Shown one piece after another: positions 45,601 to 52,874 of a stretch of 64,000 bases of DNA. This DNA comes from a virus, in the IMG/VR virus record IMGVR_UViG_3300030012_001663, positions 31,397 through 95,396 of that record; one strand, written 5' to 3'. Below the pieces are notes generated by a model, which was given only the letters and a program-made list of their open reading frames with translations, had not been told where the DNA came from and made no database searches. Made by a program: the position numbers and the translations under genes. Positions within the stretch are counted from its first letter, which is position 1. Every line of letters begins with the position of its first letter.

Positions 45601-45714
45601 TGACCAATTAGTACTTGGTTGCACGGAACCATGTATGTCTTTTATCATTCCTTTATTAAAGGAATTTGTAGACACATTTGAAGTATTTTGTTTAGGTGCC
45701 TTCTTCTTTGCCAT
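39622..45714 (-). CDS. 2030-residue tail protein with inserted vWA domain
   Basis: The N-terminal ~1500 residues begin SFNKGMIKDIHGSVQPSTNW, similar in style to tail stabilisation or hub proteins of crAss-like and related podoviruses (N-K-G-M ... then a repeated beta-rich fold). A von Willebrand factor A domain is inserted at about 1515-1700: D1522-x-S1524-x-S1526 in AMDVSGSTDD is the MIDAS metal site, and LILMTDGNN is a later MIDAS strand. It is followed by Cys-rich EGF-like stretches (CECPPGYTLVYPNG). A C-terminal ~200-residue domain ends in a basic helix (RKKLRHYYNKVLLRRNRSE). A tail-hub protein carrying an adhesion domain is the best reading. The start is eight codons before the end of a 14-base gap. 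Confidence 0.8.
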   Translation of the reverse strand: MAKKKAPKQNTSNVSTNSFNKGMIKDIHGSVQPSTNWSHARNAMNHSNDGDLSVIGNEPANLECASVPYTIIGAIHTYGDEWVLYATDNVNSEIGLFDDSKCEYKPLVNDPCLGFKTSHLIVGAAKENYDCSWQVYWDDGLNPSRTLNLDDIPYKREITSNPSDDCIEFTDLNELDCEKLRLAPLLSTPCVSLKKSEDGGQLRNGMYQAYIAYVVNEQRVTDYIGVSNQQSLWEHAGTGGALDIKITNLDIDQFEYYELVILSNNQNNLVAKKLGIYSTQQSSIGIDFIDPSLLSVPVEFIPLRTPAYEKSDAMYVVNDYLIRKGPTTQFDFNYQPIANNIVTNWVVKEYPAAYYSKGGNQVGFMRDEQYAFFIRWIYNTGERSSSYHIPGRAPKTNGTTQTGSIVNETAVFGGQNALSSEEYGFQVFNTATTTQTSINTPDTDGGIILARGEMGYWESTERYPATRPDIWGNLCGLPIRHHKMPTEELHPNLKLTNNDGTSIRILGVEFSNIERPKDNKNLYIENIVGYEILRGSREGAKSILAKGMFKNMRKYNIPDADDLINANTQGLYPNYPFNDLRDDWFHIDSNEHAEGNSTYGSTKSRHDSLSGYTKDVFTFHSPDLNFRKPFLNAYETRFYGEIHGAMTGSFRHSEKHPRFKLLKNAAATISGIIGVGYAIGAVRGNENYSLEGASNHISAIRASDFALAVGSGGSLPFPVANLLSDGYLNTLASSGAGALAAGGAGLASAALQTLLQDLTSLGSLYGTGAFGTQLGLQGQRATNVAASAVPGVDSGKFRQGFAIDNPAGAVPTTIQLLTGVGMIMAKNNIAVGANEMIELLYNIVKVQEYAMKMNSYGFLNKFKTLPNGSRFRSKNEDSNYLGSSFQNFDSSKYKINNLFRPKTVVVSTENEFTDPTVTDKSRFAIGGDIDNATPSRYKKPETKVKRNISAFYGALKFNFENQYGQLDGIKQVQMRGCVNYIDPTLPASTKYSTEPILAGDTYIGRYTEKCIMPIFTDFLNGQPDEFNFDYRNYTNIPYPRYWLSSERYDTGQLAQEIISLGLSSTDQAFPDDLYYLDRRNFTSALSDLFGGSDGPTFVMKYAYIYTHINGISDFFVESEINLAYRDYGAKSEERVFDIYNDNDINGLLHADIIKEDNFYRYDYSLSNSRFQMNLISAGNIQPRDYDPLIADACHDYYPKRLIYSLRAQQEAKKDFWRVFLPNNYKDFKSTVSAIKPMNKTGAVIFFPYQSPQMFQGVDTLQTDLGNKVTVGDGGLFNREPQNITNSDVSHEYGSVESLRSIVNTPTGLFFMSQQQGKIFQYTGRGLVNIADAGMKWWFNKYLPCQLIKDLPELEGHPLADNPVAGVGCQTIYDANDDIVYFCKKDYRVKKKIAGEMSFDYEKSQVKFTTPAGIVIDVEIGDPTYFEDCSWTVSYDPKIKSWISFHDWHPEMHLHSINHFLTTKTAESDTPICPDGYVYNSTTGLCERGQNIFEPAPVNVDEVAATITGGPENCLVDIVIAMDVSGSTDDPPGPPFRIDAQRAFVQAFLNDPNISAQMASGDIQIGFTRWNATQVSSMNPNGFSMSNTVTPAQVQTYYAAGSTGGTNVCAGLNGGANILSNKATSQLGDRSALPSFRNVLILMTDGNNTICGPATAGPGGNPVGCQYQNQAGYEVIGVFCDPTNPTPPAGGQGILDAVTCNVSANQFTIAANQTTGPNSPSAVANAVTSAACGTDYECECPPGYTLVYPNGVGGEYVLPNGTCDNENPPICRKVECECPPSPFPSGTTTESGTCPDTFLVGSSTYINPTPKMCNYFGLETTTPSNVESGLWRHNYRCDLYSNFYGVDYPWEIELIQQTGQAVNTIRSVEYHLESYVYKGKDHDACNDDRWHDLDFNFDEAILYNSEQVSGLLKLNITPKEQPIDALQYPIINANDIDILYSKEEQKYRFNQFWDITRDRGEFSNFEQPIFVTRLNGYIKDLNANNLDYNKAETQRKKLRHYYNKVLLRRNRSERRKMLLRLHNTKLQLSYR

Positions 45715-45728
45715 AGCGTTTTAGTGTC

Positions 45729-46604
45729 TTAGCTTTTAAACATGTTGTAGTAGTTGCTATATTGAGCTCTTCTATTTAACCACCACACCTTTTCCAACTC
45801 AGCAAAGTCAGGAGTATTTACAAATGTCAACGCATTATTTCTTGATGCTCTTAATCTTTGCTCAATCAAACCTAATTGCTGAGAAACATTTTCTCCAGCA
45901 AATAACATATTTTCAAGTATTCTTTGTTTCAAAGCATACTCATAATATTCATTACAATAAGGTTGGTCTAGTACAAGAAGGTTGCCACCAGCATCTTCCA
46001 TAGCTCCTTGATAGCTAATATATACCTTACCTGTCTCAAAAGAAGTAAGAACAAAATTATCTTTTATCTCTGCTATATCTGATGCCTGTGCTCCTACATC
46101 AACACATGTACCACATACTTTATCATTAATATTTTTTATTCTAAGAGGAGTAAATGCTGTAAATGTTCTGTACTTACTATCTCCTACCCTTTGAATCAAC
46201 TGATAACCTTTGCCATCATCACATGTTTTTATAACGCATGTATCTTCACATGTATCATCTGTGCTGCAAGGTTCAGTTTCTCCAGGAGCTGGTACATATG
46301 GAACGTCATTAAATGTTTCCACTGTAGTTCCTCCTGGCATTCTATCTAGTATAGTATACTCACCACATTTAAAAATATAATTGAGATAAGCAAAATCATT
46401 TGGCAGTTTAGCTTTACAATGTTCTATATCTAGTACAATTTCTTTAGTTCTGTGTATACGTAGACCTAAGTCATAATTTACACGTGTAGCAACTTTAATT
46501 AACTGCTGAGGTTCTATCATACCTTCCAAAGCATATGTAGAAAAATCAACCATTACATCTTCTAATAGTTGATCAAAGGTTCTAAATTTATGTGATAGTG
46601 CCAT
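45729..46604 (-). CDS. Head-tail connector or tail-tube-like protein with Cys-rich insert
   Basis: A 291-residue protein. The N-terminal helix-rich section (LEDVMVDFSTYALEGMIEPQ, then VATRVNYDLGLRI) is typical of connector or tail-tubular proteins in Bacteroidota podoviruses. A Cys-rich insert around residues 105-165 (STDDTCEDTCVIKTC; CGTCVDVG) could be an extra disulfide or metal-bound loop. The C-terminus is aromatic (WWLNRRAQYSNYYNMF). It is separated by 2 bases from the 223-residue gene and precedes the large tail gene, a conventional order for connector then tail. Exact identity (connector or tubular) cannot be fixed by eye. Confidence 0.7.
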   Translation of the reverse strand: MALSHKFRTFDQLLEDVMVDFSTYALEGMIEPQQLIKVATRVNYDLGLRIHRTKEIVLDIEHCKAKLPNDFAYLNYIFKCGEYTILDRMPGGTTVETFNDVPYVPAPGETEPCSTDDTCEDTCVIKTCDDGKGYQLIQRVGDSKYRTFTAFTPLRIKNINDKVCGTCVDVGAQASDIAEIKDNFVLTSFETGKVYISYQGAMEDAGGNLLVLDQPYCNEYYEYALKQRILENMLFAGENVSQQLGLIEQRLRASRNNALTFVNTPDFAELEKVWWLNRRAQYSNYYNMFKS

Positions 46605-46606
46605 CT

Positions 46607-47278
46607 TTATCTATTTAAGTTACGTTTGTCATCTTTGTTATCTTCTGGGATTTGTTTTGTACCCATCATAGATGCTATCACTTGCTGTTCTATTTCAGGA
46701 AATAATGCTTCAGGAATATAAATTTCTTGCTTATATCTTGGTATACAATCATCTGTTGTCTCACAAGTATATGCAGATACATCATCATTAAATACTCCTT
46801 CTATCTTTATTGCATCCCAATCTATATTAGGTGAATAGATATAACCATCTAAGTACCAAAAATATTTTTTCTTATTATACCTGAATGAAGTGGTTTTAGT
46901 CATTGATGTATATGTACCAGGTTGAGTTGGTTGTAATTCAAAAGAACCATCAATAGAACTTACTGTTCTAATAAGTGGTCCCCAATAACCTTCTATCATT
47001 TCTGGTAGTCTATCTTTTGTACGTTTAAATGTACAACCGCTTTCAATTCCTGAGCAGGATGCTTCTACTTTATCTACCTCAATCATTTCTACAAAAGGTA
47101 GAGCTTTCCATACAGCATTAAATTTCATTAGCTTATTGGCATAATCTTGACGTCTCATCAATAATTGAGCACTTTTGATTATTAAGCTATAAACATATCT
47201 ATCAGTAACAAAGGCATCTTGAACACCAACTTTAACCTGACCTCTGATCCTTGATATAACTTCTGCTATTGTTGCCAT
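46607..47278 (-). CDS. Connector- or tail-completion-like protein
   Basis: A 223-residue protein with an N-terminal helix pair (TIAEVISRIRGQVKVGVQDA, then SLIIKSAQLLMRRQDYANK), a pattern of head-completion or tail-tube-A type proteins, then a beta-rich middle with four Cys and a short acidic/basic end (EDNKDDKRNLNR). The helices-then-beta layout resembles the 291-residue protein next to it. The two probably form stacked rings between head and tail. Family naming is an inference from size, order and fold-like pattern. Confidence 0.65.
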   Translation of the reverse strand: MATIAEVISRIRGQVKVGVQDAFVTDRYVYSLIIKSAQLLMRRQDYANKLMKFNAVWKALPFVEMIEVDKVEASCSGIESGCTFKRTKDRLPEMIEGYWGPLIRTVSSIDGSFELQPTQPGTYTSMTKTTSFRYNKKKYFWYLDGYIYSPNIDWDAIKIEGVFNDDVSAYTCETTDDCIPRYKQEIYIPEALFPEIEQQVIASMMGTKQIPEDNKDDKRNLNR

Positions 47279-47281
47279 AAT

Positions 47282-47845
47282 TTATATTTCAAATTCATTA
47301 TAATCTTTTAGTTCTTTGTTGATGTTCTCTTTAGGTTCATATAGATATGCAACTCTGTATTTATCTTTCATTACTGAATACTTTGTCCAATTCTTTGGAT
47401 ATTCCTTTGCAACATTTCTTTTAAACTCTCTACAAGCAACAAACCCCCATAATCCTCTATTCTTGAATCTATATTTAGTTGTATAGTTTGTATAGAATAT
47501 TTTAGCCATTTTACCATCTGTCTCCCAGTTTTTGTTTTGTATAACTTTACCATACTGTGCAGATACCTGATAGTTAGTATTAACTACCTTACCTGCAGGG
47601 CAAGTTCCTATAAACAAGAACCCAAGAGAATCCGGTAACTCAACTCCATCTCTATACTCTATGACACCTTTCCATAGTTTTTCATTGTACAGTTGAATTA
47701 TTTTTTTTAACTTTGAATCATCAATGTTAGAATACAAAGGTTTTTTATCTTTAAATTCTTTAATTGTTTCTTTATTTAATAGACCTAATCTTTTTTCTCT
47801 ATATCTTGGAGCCTTCAGATCAGGTTTTTTAAAATTATTGATCAT
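47282..47845 (-). CDS. Conserved phage protein of unknown function (KxPDLKAPRYREK type)
   Basis: A 187-residue protein. It starts INNFKKPDLKAPRYREKRLG, contains VELPDSLGFLFIGTCPAGK, then a basic section (TKYRFKNRGLWGFVACREFK) and ends in an acidic tail. I recall similar proteins from Bacteroidota phages next to connector genes, but they have no known function. There are four aromatic/charged motifs and two Cys. It is transcribed separately from the phosphoesterase gene because an intrinsic terminator (47865-47898) lies between them. It may be a DNA-packaging or neck-associated protein. Confidence 0.75.
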   Translation of the reverse strand: MINNFKKPDLKAPRYREKRLGLLNKETIKEFKDKKPLYSNIDDSKLKKIIQLYNEKLWKGVIEYRDGVELPDSLGFLFIGTCPAGKVVNTNYQVSAQYGKVIQNKNWETDGKMAKIFYTNYTTKYRFKNRGLWGFVACREFKRNVAKEYPKNWTKYSVMKDKYRVAYLYEPKENINKELKDYNEFEI

Positions 47846-47864
47846 AGTTACACTTATAATTTAC

Positions 47865-47898
47865 AAAAAAAACACCACTAAAAAAAGTTTCAGAGGTG
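47865..47898 (-). terminator. Intrinsic terminator after the metallophosphoesterase gene
   Basis: On the minus strand CACCTCT (47898-47892) pairs with AGTGGTG (47879-47873) as a 7-bp stem with one T-T mismatch and a 12-base loop, followed by eight T. It lies five bases past the phosphoesterase stop, which fits a rho-independent terminator. Confidence 0.75.
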
Positions 47899-47902
47899 CT
47901 CT

Positions 47903-49129
47903 TTATATTGCTTGATAGGTTAATTCACATATATTACCCATAGTTGGATGTTGAAGTTCTAGTTTACCAGACCTTCTATTACCTGTATACTTGTTATGAT
48001 AATGGTAATAATCTGTCTTACATAAGCTGGGTAATGTCTTATGTATAAATCCACTATTTTCAGAAGTTGTTATATACTCTACCTTTCTTTCTTGATGAAA
48101 GTGTCCTGTGTATAAAGTACGGTTTCTAGTAGTACCCCACTCTTTTGCAAACTCACTTGCATATATAAGTGGTGTATTCTTAGAAGGTTTATCACCATGC
48201 TCAAATGCATTAAAGTTATCATTCCAAACATGCACTTTTCTTTCTAAATATTCTATGTCCCAGCTTATCTTATCTGAGTCAATAGATTTAGATAGAGCAT
48301 GTGCCAAATGAAAAGATGATAACCTATCATGATTACCTGGTATATACACTACAGCTAACTCATTACAAAATGCTTTAAGATAGTTTATAGCCCAGTGCAT
48401 TGCATCAAAAGCTTGAATATAAGAATCTGTAGCTGTAGCACAGTTATCTAAAGGTGTCCCGCTTGTAGTTGAGCCACTAAAGGTATCCATATTAATAAGA
48501 TCTCCCCCTACTATAAAATATAACTTTTCTATATAGTGAGTGGCTGTACCTCTAGATATAAGATTTCTTATAGTATCCTCAAAGTCTTTATCTATAGTCT
48601 CATTACCCTCTTTACCAAAATGAATATCCTGTAATGATATAATACCACAAACTTTTTCTTTATCCTTTTTTAGTTTTGGTATATCTGCTTTTGGTACATA
48701 AAACTTTTTAGGTCTCCAGTTCTTTAGTAACTCTTCAAATAGTTGATCTTGTGGATCTTTTACTTTAGTTACTAAAGCAGATACTCTCCAATGGTCACCC
48801 ATTTGTTTGTTCCAATACTGAGAAAGCTTCCATTGCTTGGTGTCAATCTTTAATAGTTTTACTATTTCTTCAGCTGACTTTGGTTCAAAATCAAAGGTAC
48901 CTGATAATTTACCTGTACCTTTTTCTAAATCAATTGATTCAACAAGCTGTGCATTATCTGCAGCTTTATTAAAGAATTTAGTTTTACTTCTATCTTGCTT
49001 CCTTTCTTTTAAAACTTCTTTCTTTAATCTTTTATATTCTTTTAATGATATTCCTAACTTCTCTGAAACATATTCCGGACTCTTTTTCCATTTCAATGTT
49101 TCTCTTACTTGACTTTTTATAAATGACAT
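47903..49129 (-). CDS. Calcineurin-like metallophosphoesterase
   Basis: A 408-residue phosphoesterase with all family motifs in order: D168-x-H170 (SLQDIHFG), GGD at 208-210, GNHD at 265-268, HGD at 311-313 and GHFH at 342-345. These bind two metals and cut phosphodiester or phosphomonoester bonds. Residues 17-39 (SPEYVSEKLGISLKEYKRL) look like a helix-turn-helix, so it may be targeted to DNA, and a basic linker follows. Possible roles are nuclease/phosphatase in DNA repair, recombination or host takeover; the family alone does not decide. It has its own promoter-like element upstream and a terminator on each side, so it may be expressed independently of the virion genes. Confidence 0.9.
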   Translation of the reverse strand: MSFIKSQVRETLKWKKSPEYVSEKLGISLKEYKRLKKEVLKERKQDRSKTKFFNKAADNAQLVESIDLEKGTGKLSGTFDFEPKSAEEIVKLLKIDTKQWKLSQYWNKQMGDHWRVSALVTKVKDPQDQLFEELLKNWRPKKFYVPKADIPKLKKDKEKVCGIISLQDIHFGKEGNETIDKDFEDTIRNLISRGTATHYIEKLYFIVGGDLINMDTFSGSTTSGTPLDNCATATDSYIQAFDAMHWAINYLKAFCNELAVVYIPGNHDRLSSFHLAHALSKSIDSDKISWDIEYLERKVHVWNDNFNAFEHGDKPSKNTPLIYASEFAKEWGTTRNRTLYTGHFHQERKVEYITTSENSGFIHKTLPSLCKTDYYHYHNKYTGNRRSGKLELQHPTMGNICELTYQAI

Positions 49130-49151
49130 GAATATTTAGGTTTAAATTTAT

Positions 49152-49159
49152 CAAATATA
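49152..49159 (-). promoter_or_regulatory. Bacteroidota -7 promoter element for the phosphoesterase gene
   Basis: Read on the minus strand this is TATATTTG (consensus TAnnTTTG), 23 bases before the start at 49129. No TTG is seen at -33. It lies just downstream of a terminator, as expected for a separate transcript start. Confidence 0.5.
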
Positions 49160-49173
49160 TAAATTTTTTTTGT

Positions 49174-49206
49174 TAATAAAAAGGGGCCCTGTTTCCAAGA
49201 CCCCTT
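49174..49206 (-). terminator. Intrinsic terminator between the FN3 gene and the phosphoesterase gene
   Basis: On the minus strand AAGGGG (49206-49201) pairs with CCCCTT (49186-49181), strengthened by flanking C/G, and a TTTTTATT tract follows. It lies 50 bases past the FN3 gene stop (49257). The rest of this 127-base gap is AT-rich with the promoter element listed at 49152. Confidence 0.75.
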
Positions 49207-49256
49207 CCAACTTGGTGATAGAAAACCAACAAACCATCACTCTTGTTGTTTTTTTC

Positions 49257-49805
49257 TTATGAGGATAAGGTAGTAAACATTATTTCAATTGGTTTACAAG
49301 AGCCTGGTGCTCCTACAGTTTCTACCTTTATCTTATACATTACATTTGGTGTTAAACCTGTAACTACTTGTGTGAATACACTTGTTGCTACTGGACTAGT
49401 ATTAACAAGCTGCCAACCTGTTGGGCTACCTGCATTATCATAATATATATTATGACCAGTGCTTAAACTTGAAACACCATTCCATACTACAGTAACACCT
49501 GTAGATGTTATTGCAGTTGCATATACGTTATATGGATTATGATTTATATCTTCACTATTACAAGATCCAACTCCGTTAACAATCATGCTTGCAAACTTCT
49601 GTATAATAGAATCTAATCTTTCTCCAGAATGTATAGATAGTAACTGGTTAGCTTCTCCTATTTGAAAACCTGTACCTGTATAACTAACACATGCTGCATC
49701 ACATACAGAATCACACCTTTCATTTCCTACACTACAATCTGTATAAGAACAAGGATTAGTTAATCCAGAATCAGAGCATCCACAAGGTTGATTATTACAT
49801 ATCAT
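49257..49805 (-). CDS. Cys-rich protein with C-terminal fibronectin III domain
   Basis: A 182-residue protein. Residues 1-45 contain twelve Cys (NNQPCGCSDSG; TDCSVGNERCDSVCDAACVS), which suggests several disulfides or a metal-bound knot. Residues ~95-182 form an FN3-type domain: VYATAITSTGVTVVWNG near the start, YKIKVETVGAPG and a final beta-strand (IEIMFTTLSS). Phage FN3 domains mostly sit on the virion surface and bind sugars. It is 12 bases from the vWA gene upstream, so both may be made as a unit. Role inferred as host-surface binding. Confidence 0.8.
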   Translation of the reverse strand: MICNNQPCGCSDSGLTNPCSYTDCSVGNERCDSVCDAACVSYTGTGFQIGEANQLLSIHSGERLDSIIQKFASMIVNGVGSCNSEDINHNPYNVYATAITSTGVTVVWNGVSSLSTGHNIYYDNAGSPTGWQLVNTSPVATSVFTQVVTGLTPNVMYKIKVETVGAPGSCKPIEIMFTTLSS

Positions 49806-49817
49806 AATTATTTATTT

Positions 49818-52064
49818 TTAAGGGTTTGAGCAACTTGCAATTAGTACACTATCTATTACTGAAACATCTGCGCTTACATTAAACGCACCACCAGTTTGAG
49901 TTGCTAACTCTTGCCATGGATAAACTGTTGAACCATTATGATTATAATCTTCCTCAACTCCAGCACCGCATACAATTACTTTAACATTTTGACTATTTGC
50001 TGTTGCAATTAATGATTGAATTGTTGCATAATCAGCTGCTCCAAATGATCCATCATCACCACCAGAAAGATTATCTGTAACTACAACAATATATTTAGCA
50101 ACATTATTTCTAAATGCACCAAATAATGGATTAGTTGCTGCCATTACTAATTCTATTGCTATATCTGTTGGCTCAGCTCCACCAGGTGCTCCACTTCCTA
50201 AGTTTATACAAGATGAAGTGTTTCCTGTGCTACCTCCAGCTAATTTTTGAACTTGTGTATTTGCAGAAGTACCATTATTATTTGAGAACATTTCCCATGC
50301 AGTAATAACCGCTTTTGCATTTGGGCTAGTAAATTCACGTTTTTGAGCTGCTGGTAAACTTATATAATCTGCACAACCTGAATAAGTTGGAGTGCCTGTA
50401 GGTCCATATTCGTCTACAGTTGCAACCCCTACTCTATAGTTATTAGCACCACTTGCTGTATCTATTGAATTAATTAAAGTTGTAAATCCAGATTTAAAGC
50501 TCTGAATAGGACCGTTCATAGAACCAGTGTAATCAACTAAGAATGCTACATCCATACCATCACTACATGGAGGTGCTCCATCTAGAGATGAAAAGTCTAC
50601 ATCTGGACATTGTTTTGTTTGTCCTCCAACTACAATAGTTAGTCTAACTTTGTAATCACTATTAGCACTTAATGCACTAAATGTTTGAGTAACAGAACTA
50701 CCTTGATTAGCTAATATATGTGTTTCTGATGCTGTACTATTTGTTGAACCTGTTGTAGTATTGTGCTCAAATGCTTCAATAGTAAATAGTGCAGATGTTC
50801 CAAAAGTATTAGTAAATGATACATCAAACCCTGAAGTAGTTTCATTACTAGAAGTCAGAGTTGGACATTCTATTACACCTGCCACTGTTTTGTTTATAGA
50901 ACCTTCACAGTTGTTAGTACCATCATTAAAACACCAATTCATTGATACTGATAAATCACCAAATGTATTAAGAGAACTTACTGAAACATTAACACCAGAT
51001 GGATTACTTTGTAATGATGTTACTTGCTCAGTTGCAACTACGCTAACACCATTTACATCTGTAATTGTTATTGTTTGGAATCCTCCACAATCATTAAATG
51101 ATGATGGGATACTAGAACCAACAAAGTTAAGATTTACTTGTGATACATTTCCTGTACCTGAATCAATAACACTTGTTGCAACTAGATCCACTGTGATTGA
51201 ATCACAAGCTCCTGGGCAACAGTTAAGTTGAATATCTTGTATAGCATTATAAAGATCATCTAATACAATCCATTGATTTTGTACAGACTGTGCTAATGTA
51301 GTAGTAGACGTATGCCATCCTGTTTGGCTTCCATAATTAGTTGATGGATTACTTAACAATGTATAATTACTTGTTAAACTTTGCTGTGATATTGCATTGT
51401 TAATTAAAGTAGGAGTACCTGTAGCAGTCTCTAAGGCACAGAACCTTGTCTCTAATGCTAATAATACTACTGATACATTTGTAAGTTGTCCGCCTGGTAC
51501 AACGCACTGAGAAATGATTTGAGCTTCATTTACTGAACCAGAACTACATGGTAATACACAATTCTCTAGTATAGTAATTCTATCTCCTAAACTAGTGAGG
51601 GTATTATTTATAGTAGTAATAGAATCAAGTATGTCACATACTTTGTTTCCTACCAATAAAGCATATTGCTCTAATGGTAATGATGTCACTACAGCTCCTG
51701 TAGCTGGATCATTATACTGTAGATTAGTACATAAGTTTATGTTTGGTAAAGTAGTTGTGCCTCCGCTTCCTCCTGTAGGTAAATCACAAATATAATCTAC
51801 AATAGCCTGTAGATTATCTTTTAATGTAGAAGGTGCAGTCCCTGTAGGTAAAGCACATTTAAGATCAAAGCCTGATAAATCTGGTTCTGATTGTACACCA
51901 GAAATTATATCACATAATTTTTCTGCTAGTTTTGCAACAACTTCACTTACAGTATCACCTGTACATAAGTCTATACAGGCAATGTCTGGGCCTTGCCAAA
52001 TAACGCAATTAGATGAGATATTATTGCACCCATTTGTGTCTGAGCTTGATTGTGTAGGAATCAT
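49818..52064 (-). CDS. vWA-domain adhesin-like virion protein
   Basis: A 748-residue protein. The N-terminal ~300 residues are Cys-containing and beta-rich (CIDLCTGDTVSEVVAKLAEK). Residues ~375-500 look like FN3-type beta repeats (ITITDVNGVSVVATEQVTS; SNETTSGFDVSFTN). A vWA domain at about 505-748 has a MIDAS site D511-Y-T513-G-S515 (FLVDYTGSMNG), the later strand YIVVVTDNLSG, and the final VIDSVLIASC. vWA domains bind proteins through a Mg ion; here it would be displayed on the tail or fibre. A second vWA is in the 2030-residue tail gene. It overlaps nothing and lies 12 bases before the FN3 gene. Confidence 0.85.
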   Translation of the reverse strand: MIPTQSSSDTNGCNNISSNCVIWQGPDIACIDLCTGDTVSEVVAKLAEKLCDIISGVQSEPDLSGFDLKCALPTGTAPSTLKDNLQAIVDYICDLPTGGSGGTTTLPNINLCTNLQYNDPATGAVVTSLPLEQYALLVGNKVCDILDSITTINNTLTSLGDRITILENCVLPCSSGSVNEAQIISQCVVPGGQLTNVSVVLLALETRFCALETATGTPTLINNAISQQSLTSNYTLLSNPSTNYGSQTGWHTSTTTLAQSVQNQWIVLDDLYNAIQDIQLNCCPGACDSITVDLVATSVIDSGTGNVSQVNLNFVGSSIPSSFNDCGGFQTITITDVNGVSVVATEQVTSLQSNPSGVNVSVSSLNTFGDLSVSMNWCFNDGTNNCEGSINKTVAGVIECPTLTSSNETTSGFDVSFTNTFGTSALFTIEAFEHNTTTGSTNSTASETHILANQGSSVTQTFSALSANSDYKVRLTIVVGGQTKQCPDVDFSSLDGAPPCSDGMDVAFLVDYTGSMNGPIQSFKSGFTTLINSIDTASGANNYRVGVATVDEYGPTGTPTYSGCADYISLPAAQKREFTSPNAKAVITAWEMFSNNNGTSANTQVQKLAGGSTGNTSSCINLGSGAPGGAEPTDIAIELVMAATNPLFGAFRNNVAKYIVVVTDNLSGGDDGSFGAADYATIQSLIATANSQNVKVIVCGAGVEEDYNHNGSTVYPWQELATQTGGAFNVSADVSVIDSVLIASCSNP

Positions 52065-52083
52065 AGATATTTTATTTTTTCTA

Positions 52084-52096
52084 GTATACTGTATAC
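52084..52096. repeat. GTATAC direct/inverted repeat in front of the vWA gene
   Basis: GTATACTGTATAC is two copies of the palindrome GTATAC split by one base, about 20 bases before the start of the vWA gene (52064). It may be an operator. The surrounding 115 bases are AT-rich without an exact TAnnTTTG match. Confidence 0.4.
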
Positions 52097-52128
52097 ACGT
52101 ATATGTATAATATACAAAAGTTTAATAA

Positions 52129-52147
52129 ATCAAACAAGCGTTTTGAT
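52129..52147 (-). terminator. Weak hairpin after the 97-residue gene
   Basis: ATCAAA and TTTGAT form a 6-bp stem with a 7-base loop, followed on the minus strand by TTATT. It is 35-50 bases past the stop of the 97-residue gene and could be a weak terminator. The stem is AT-rich, so confidence is low. Confidence 0.35.
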
Positions 52148-52181
52148 ATATTAAAGTATAAATAAAATATCTGTATTTACT

Positions 52182-52475
52182 TTATTTTTCTGTTTCTGCA
52201 GGCTCTTCTTCAATAGGAGTAATGGTTCCGTCTTCTATACTAATGTTACAACGTCCATATTTTTCTTCTAGTGTAGTGCCAATTTCTTGTAGTTCCTTTT
52301 GTGCAGCACCATAGTCTGCAAGCATTTTAGTTTTTTGAACTTCAGCTTGGCCAATTGCATTGGTAATTCTACCAATAACAGAATTAAGCTCTTGAATTTT
52401 ACTAAGTTCTTCTTTAGAAACTTTTTCAACCTTTGGAGCTTTTGTTGATTTTGTTGATTTTTTTGCTTTTGCCAT
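52182..52475 (-). CDS. Small coiled-coil protein with basic N-terminus and acidic tail
   Basis: A 97-residue protein. The first 16 residues are Lys/Ser/Thr-rich (AKKSTKSTKAPKVEK), followed by a coiled coil (about 20-72, EELSKIQELNSVIGRITNAI) and an acidic end (IEEEPAETEK). The polar-helix-acid plan suits a scaffolding or assembly chaperone. It is preceded by the best promoter in the window, a full Bacteroidota -33/-7 pair, so it may be regulated apart from its neighbours. No family recognised. Confidence 0.75.
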   Translation of the reverse strand: MAKAKKSTKSTKAPKVEKVSKEELSKIQELNSVIGRITNAIGQAEVQKTKMLADYGAAQKELQEIGTTLEEKYGRCNISIEDGTITPIEEEPAETEK

Positions 52476-52496
52476 TTTAAATAAAGTTTATTTTAA

Positions 52497-52527
52497 CAAA
52501 TATATTAGATATTCTTTAAATATCAAA
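52497..52527 (-). promoter_or_regulatory. Complete Bacteroidota-type promoter for the 97-residue gene
   Basis: On the minus strand TTTG (52527-52524), 19 bases, then TATATTTG (52504-52497). This matches the Bacteroidota consensus TTG-N17-23-TAnnTTTG for both boxes. The gene start lies 22 bases downstream of the -7 box. Confidence 0.8.
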
Positions 52528-52535
52528 ATTCTTTT

Positions 52536-52874
52536 TTATTCTTCTGTTACCCAAGGTAGATCATCTCTGATTACATCTCTTGGTACATGTTGGTTATTTA
52601 TGTTTTCAGCTAATACATCTTGCATGTGTTGCATATCTACTGTAGCTTCTATCCATTCAATTACTTTTTCTTCAGTAACATCTGCATAAGGTATAAATGT
52701 ACCGCCTTCTGAAGGATCATCAATAGCTATAGAACCAAGTGTTTGTGCAGTCAATGTATTACCATCTCTTTCATCACTTGCATGATATATAAATTCTATT
52801 CCTAAAATAACATCTGCGTTATCACCTAACTGTGGTGCTGTTTTAAGACGTTTTATTTCATATGTGTATTCCAT
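52536..52874 (-). CDS. Conserved phage protein of unknown function
   Basis: A 112-residue protein. It begins MEYTYEIKRLKTAPQLGDNA, has a central beta-rich part (LGIEFIYHASDERDGN), then FIPYADVTEEKVIEWIE and an acidic C-terminus. This matches, from memory, a small domain found beside tail-fibre genes in many phages, with a beta-sheet that packs a W-x-E motif, but no biochemical role is known. A TAnnTTTG element (TAACTTTG) lies 17-24 bases upstream. Confidence 0.75.
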   Translation of the reverse strand: MEYTYEIKRLKTAPQLGDNADVILGIEFIYHASDERDGNTLTAQTLGSIAIDDPSEGGTFIPYADVTEEKVIEWIEATVDMQHMQDVLAENINNQHVPRDVIRDDLPWVTEE

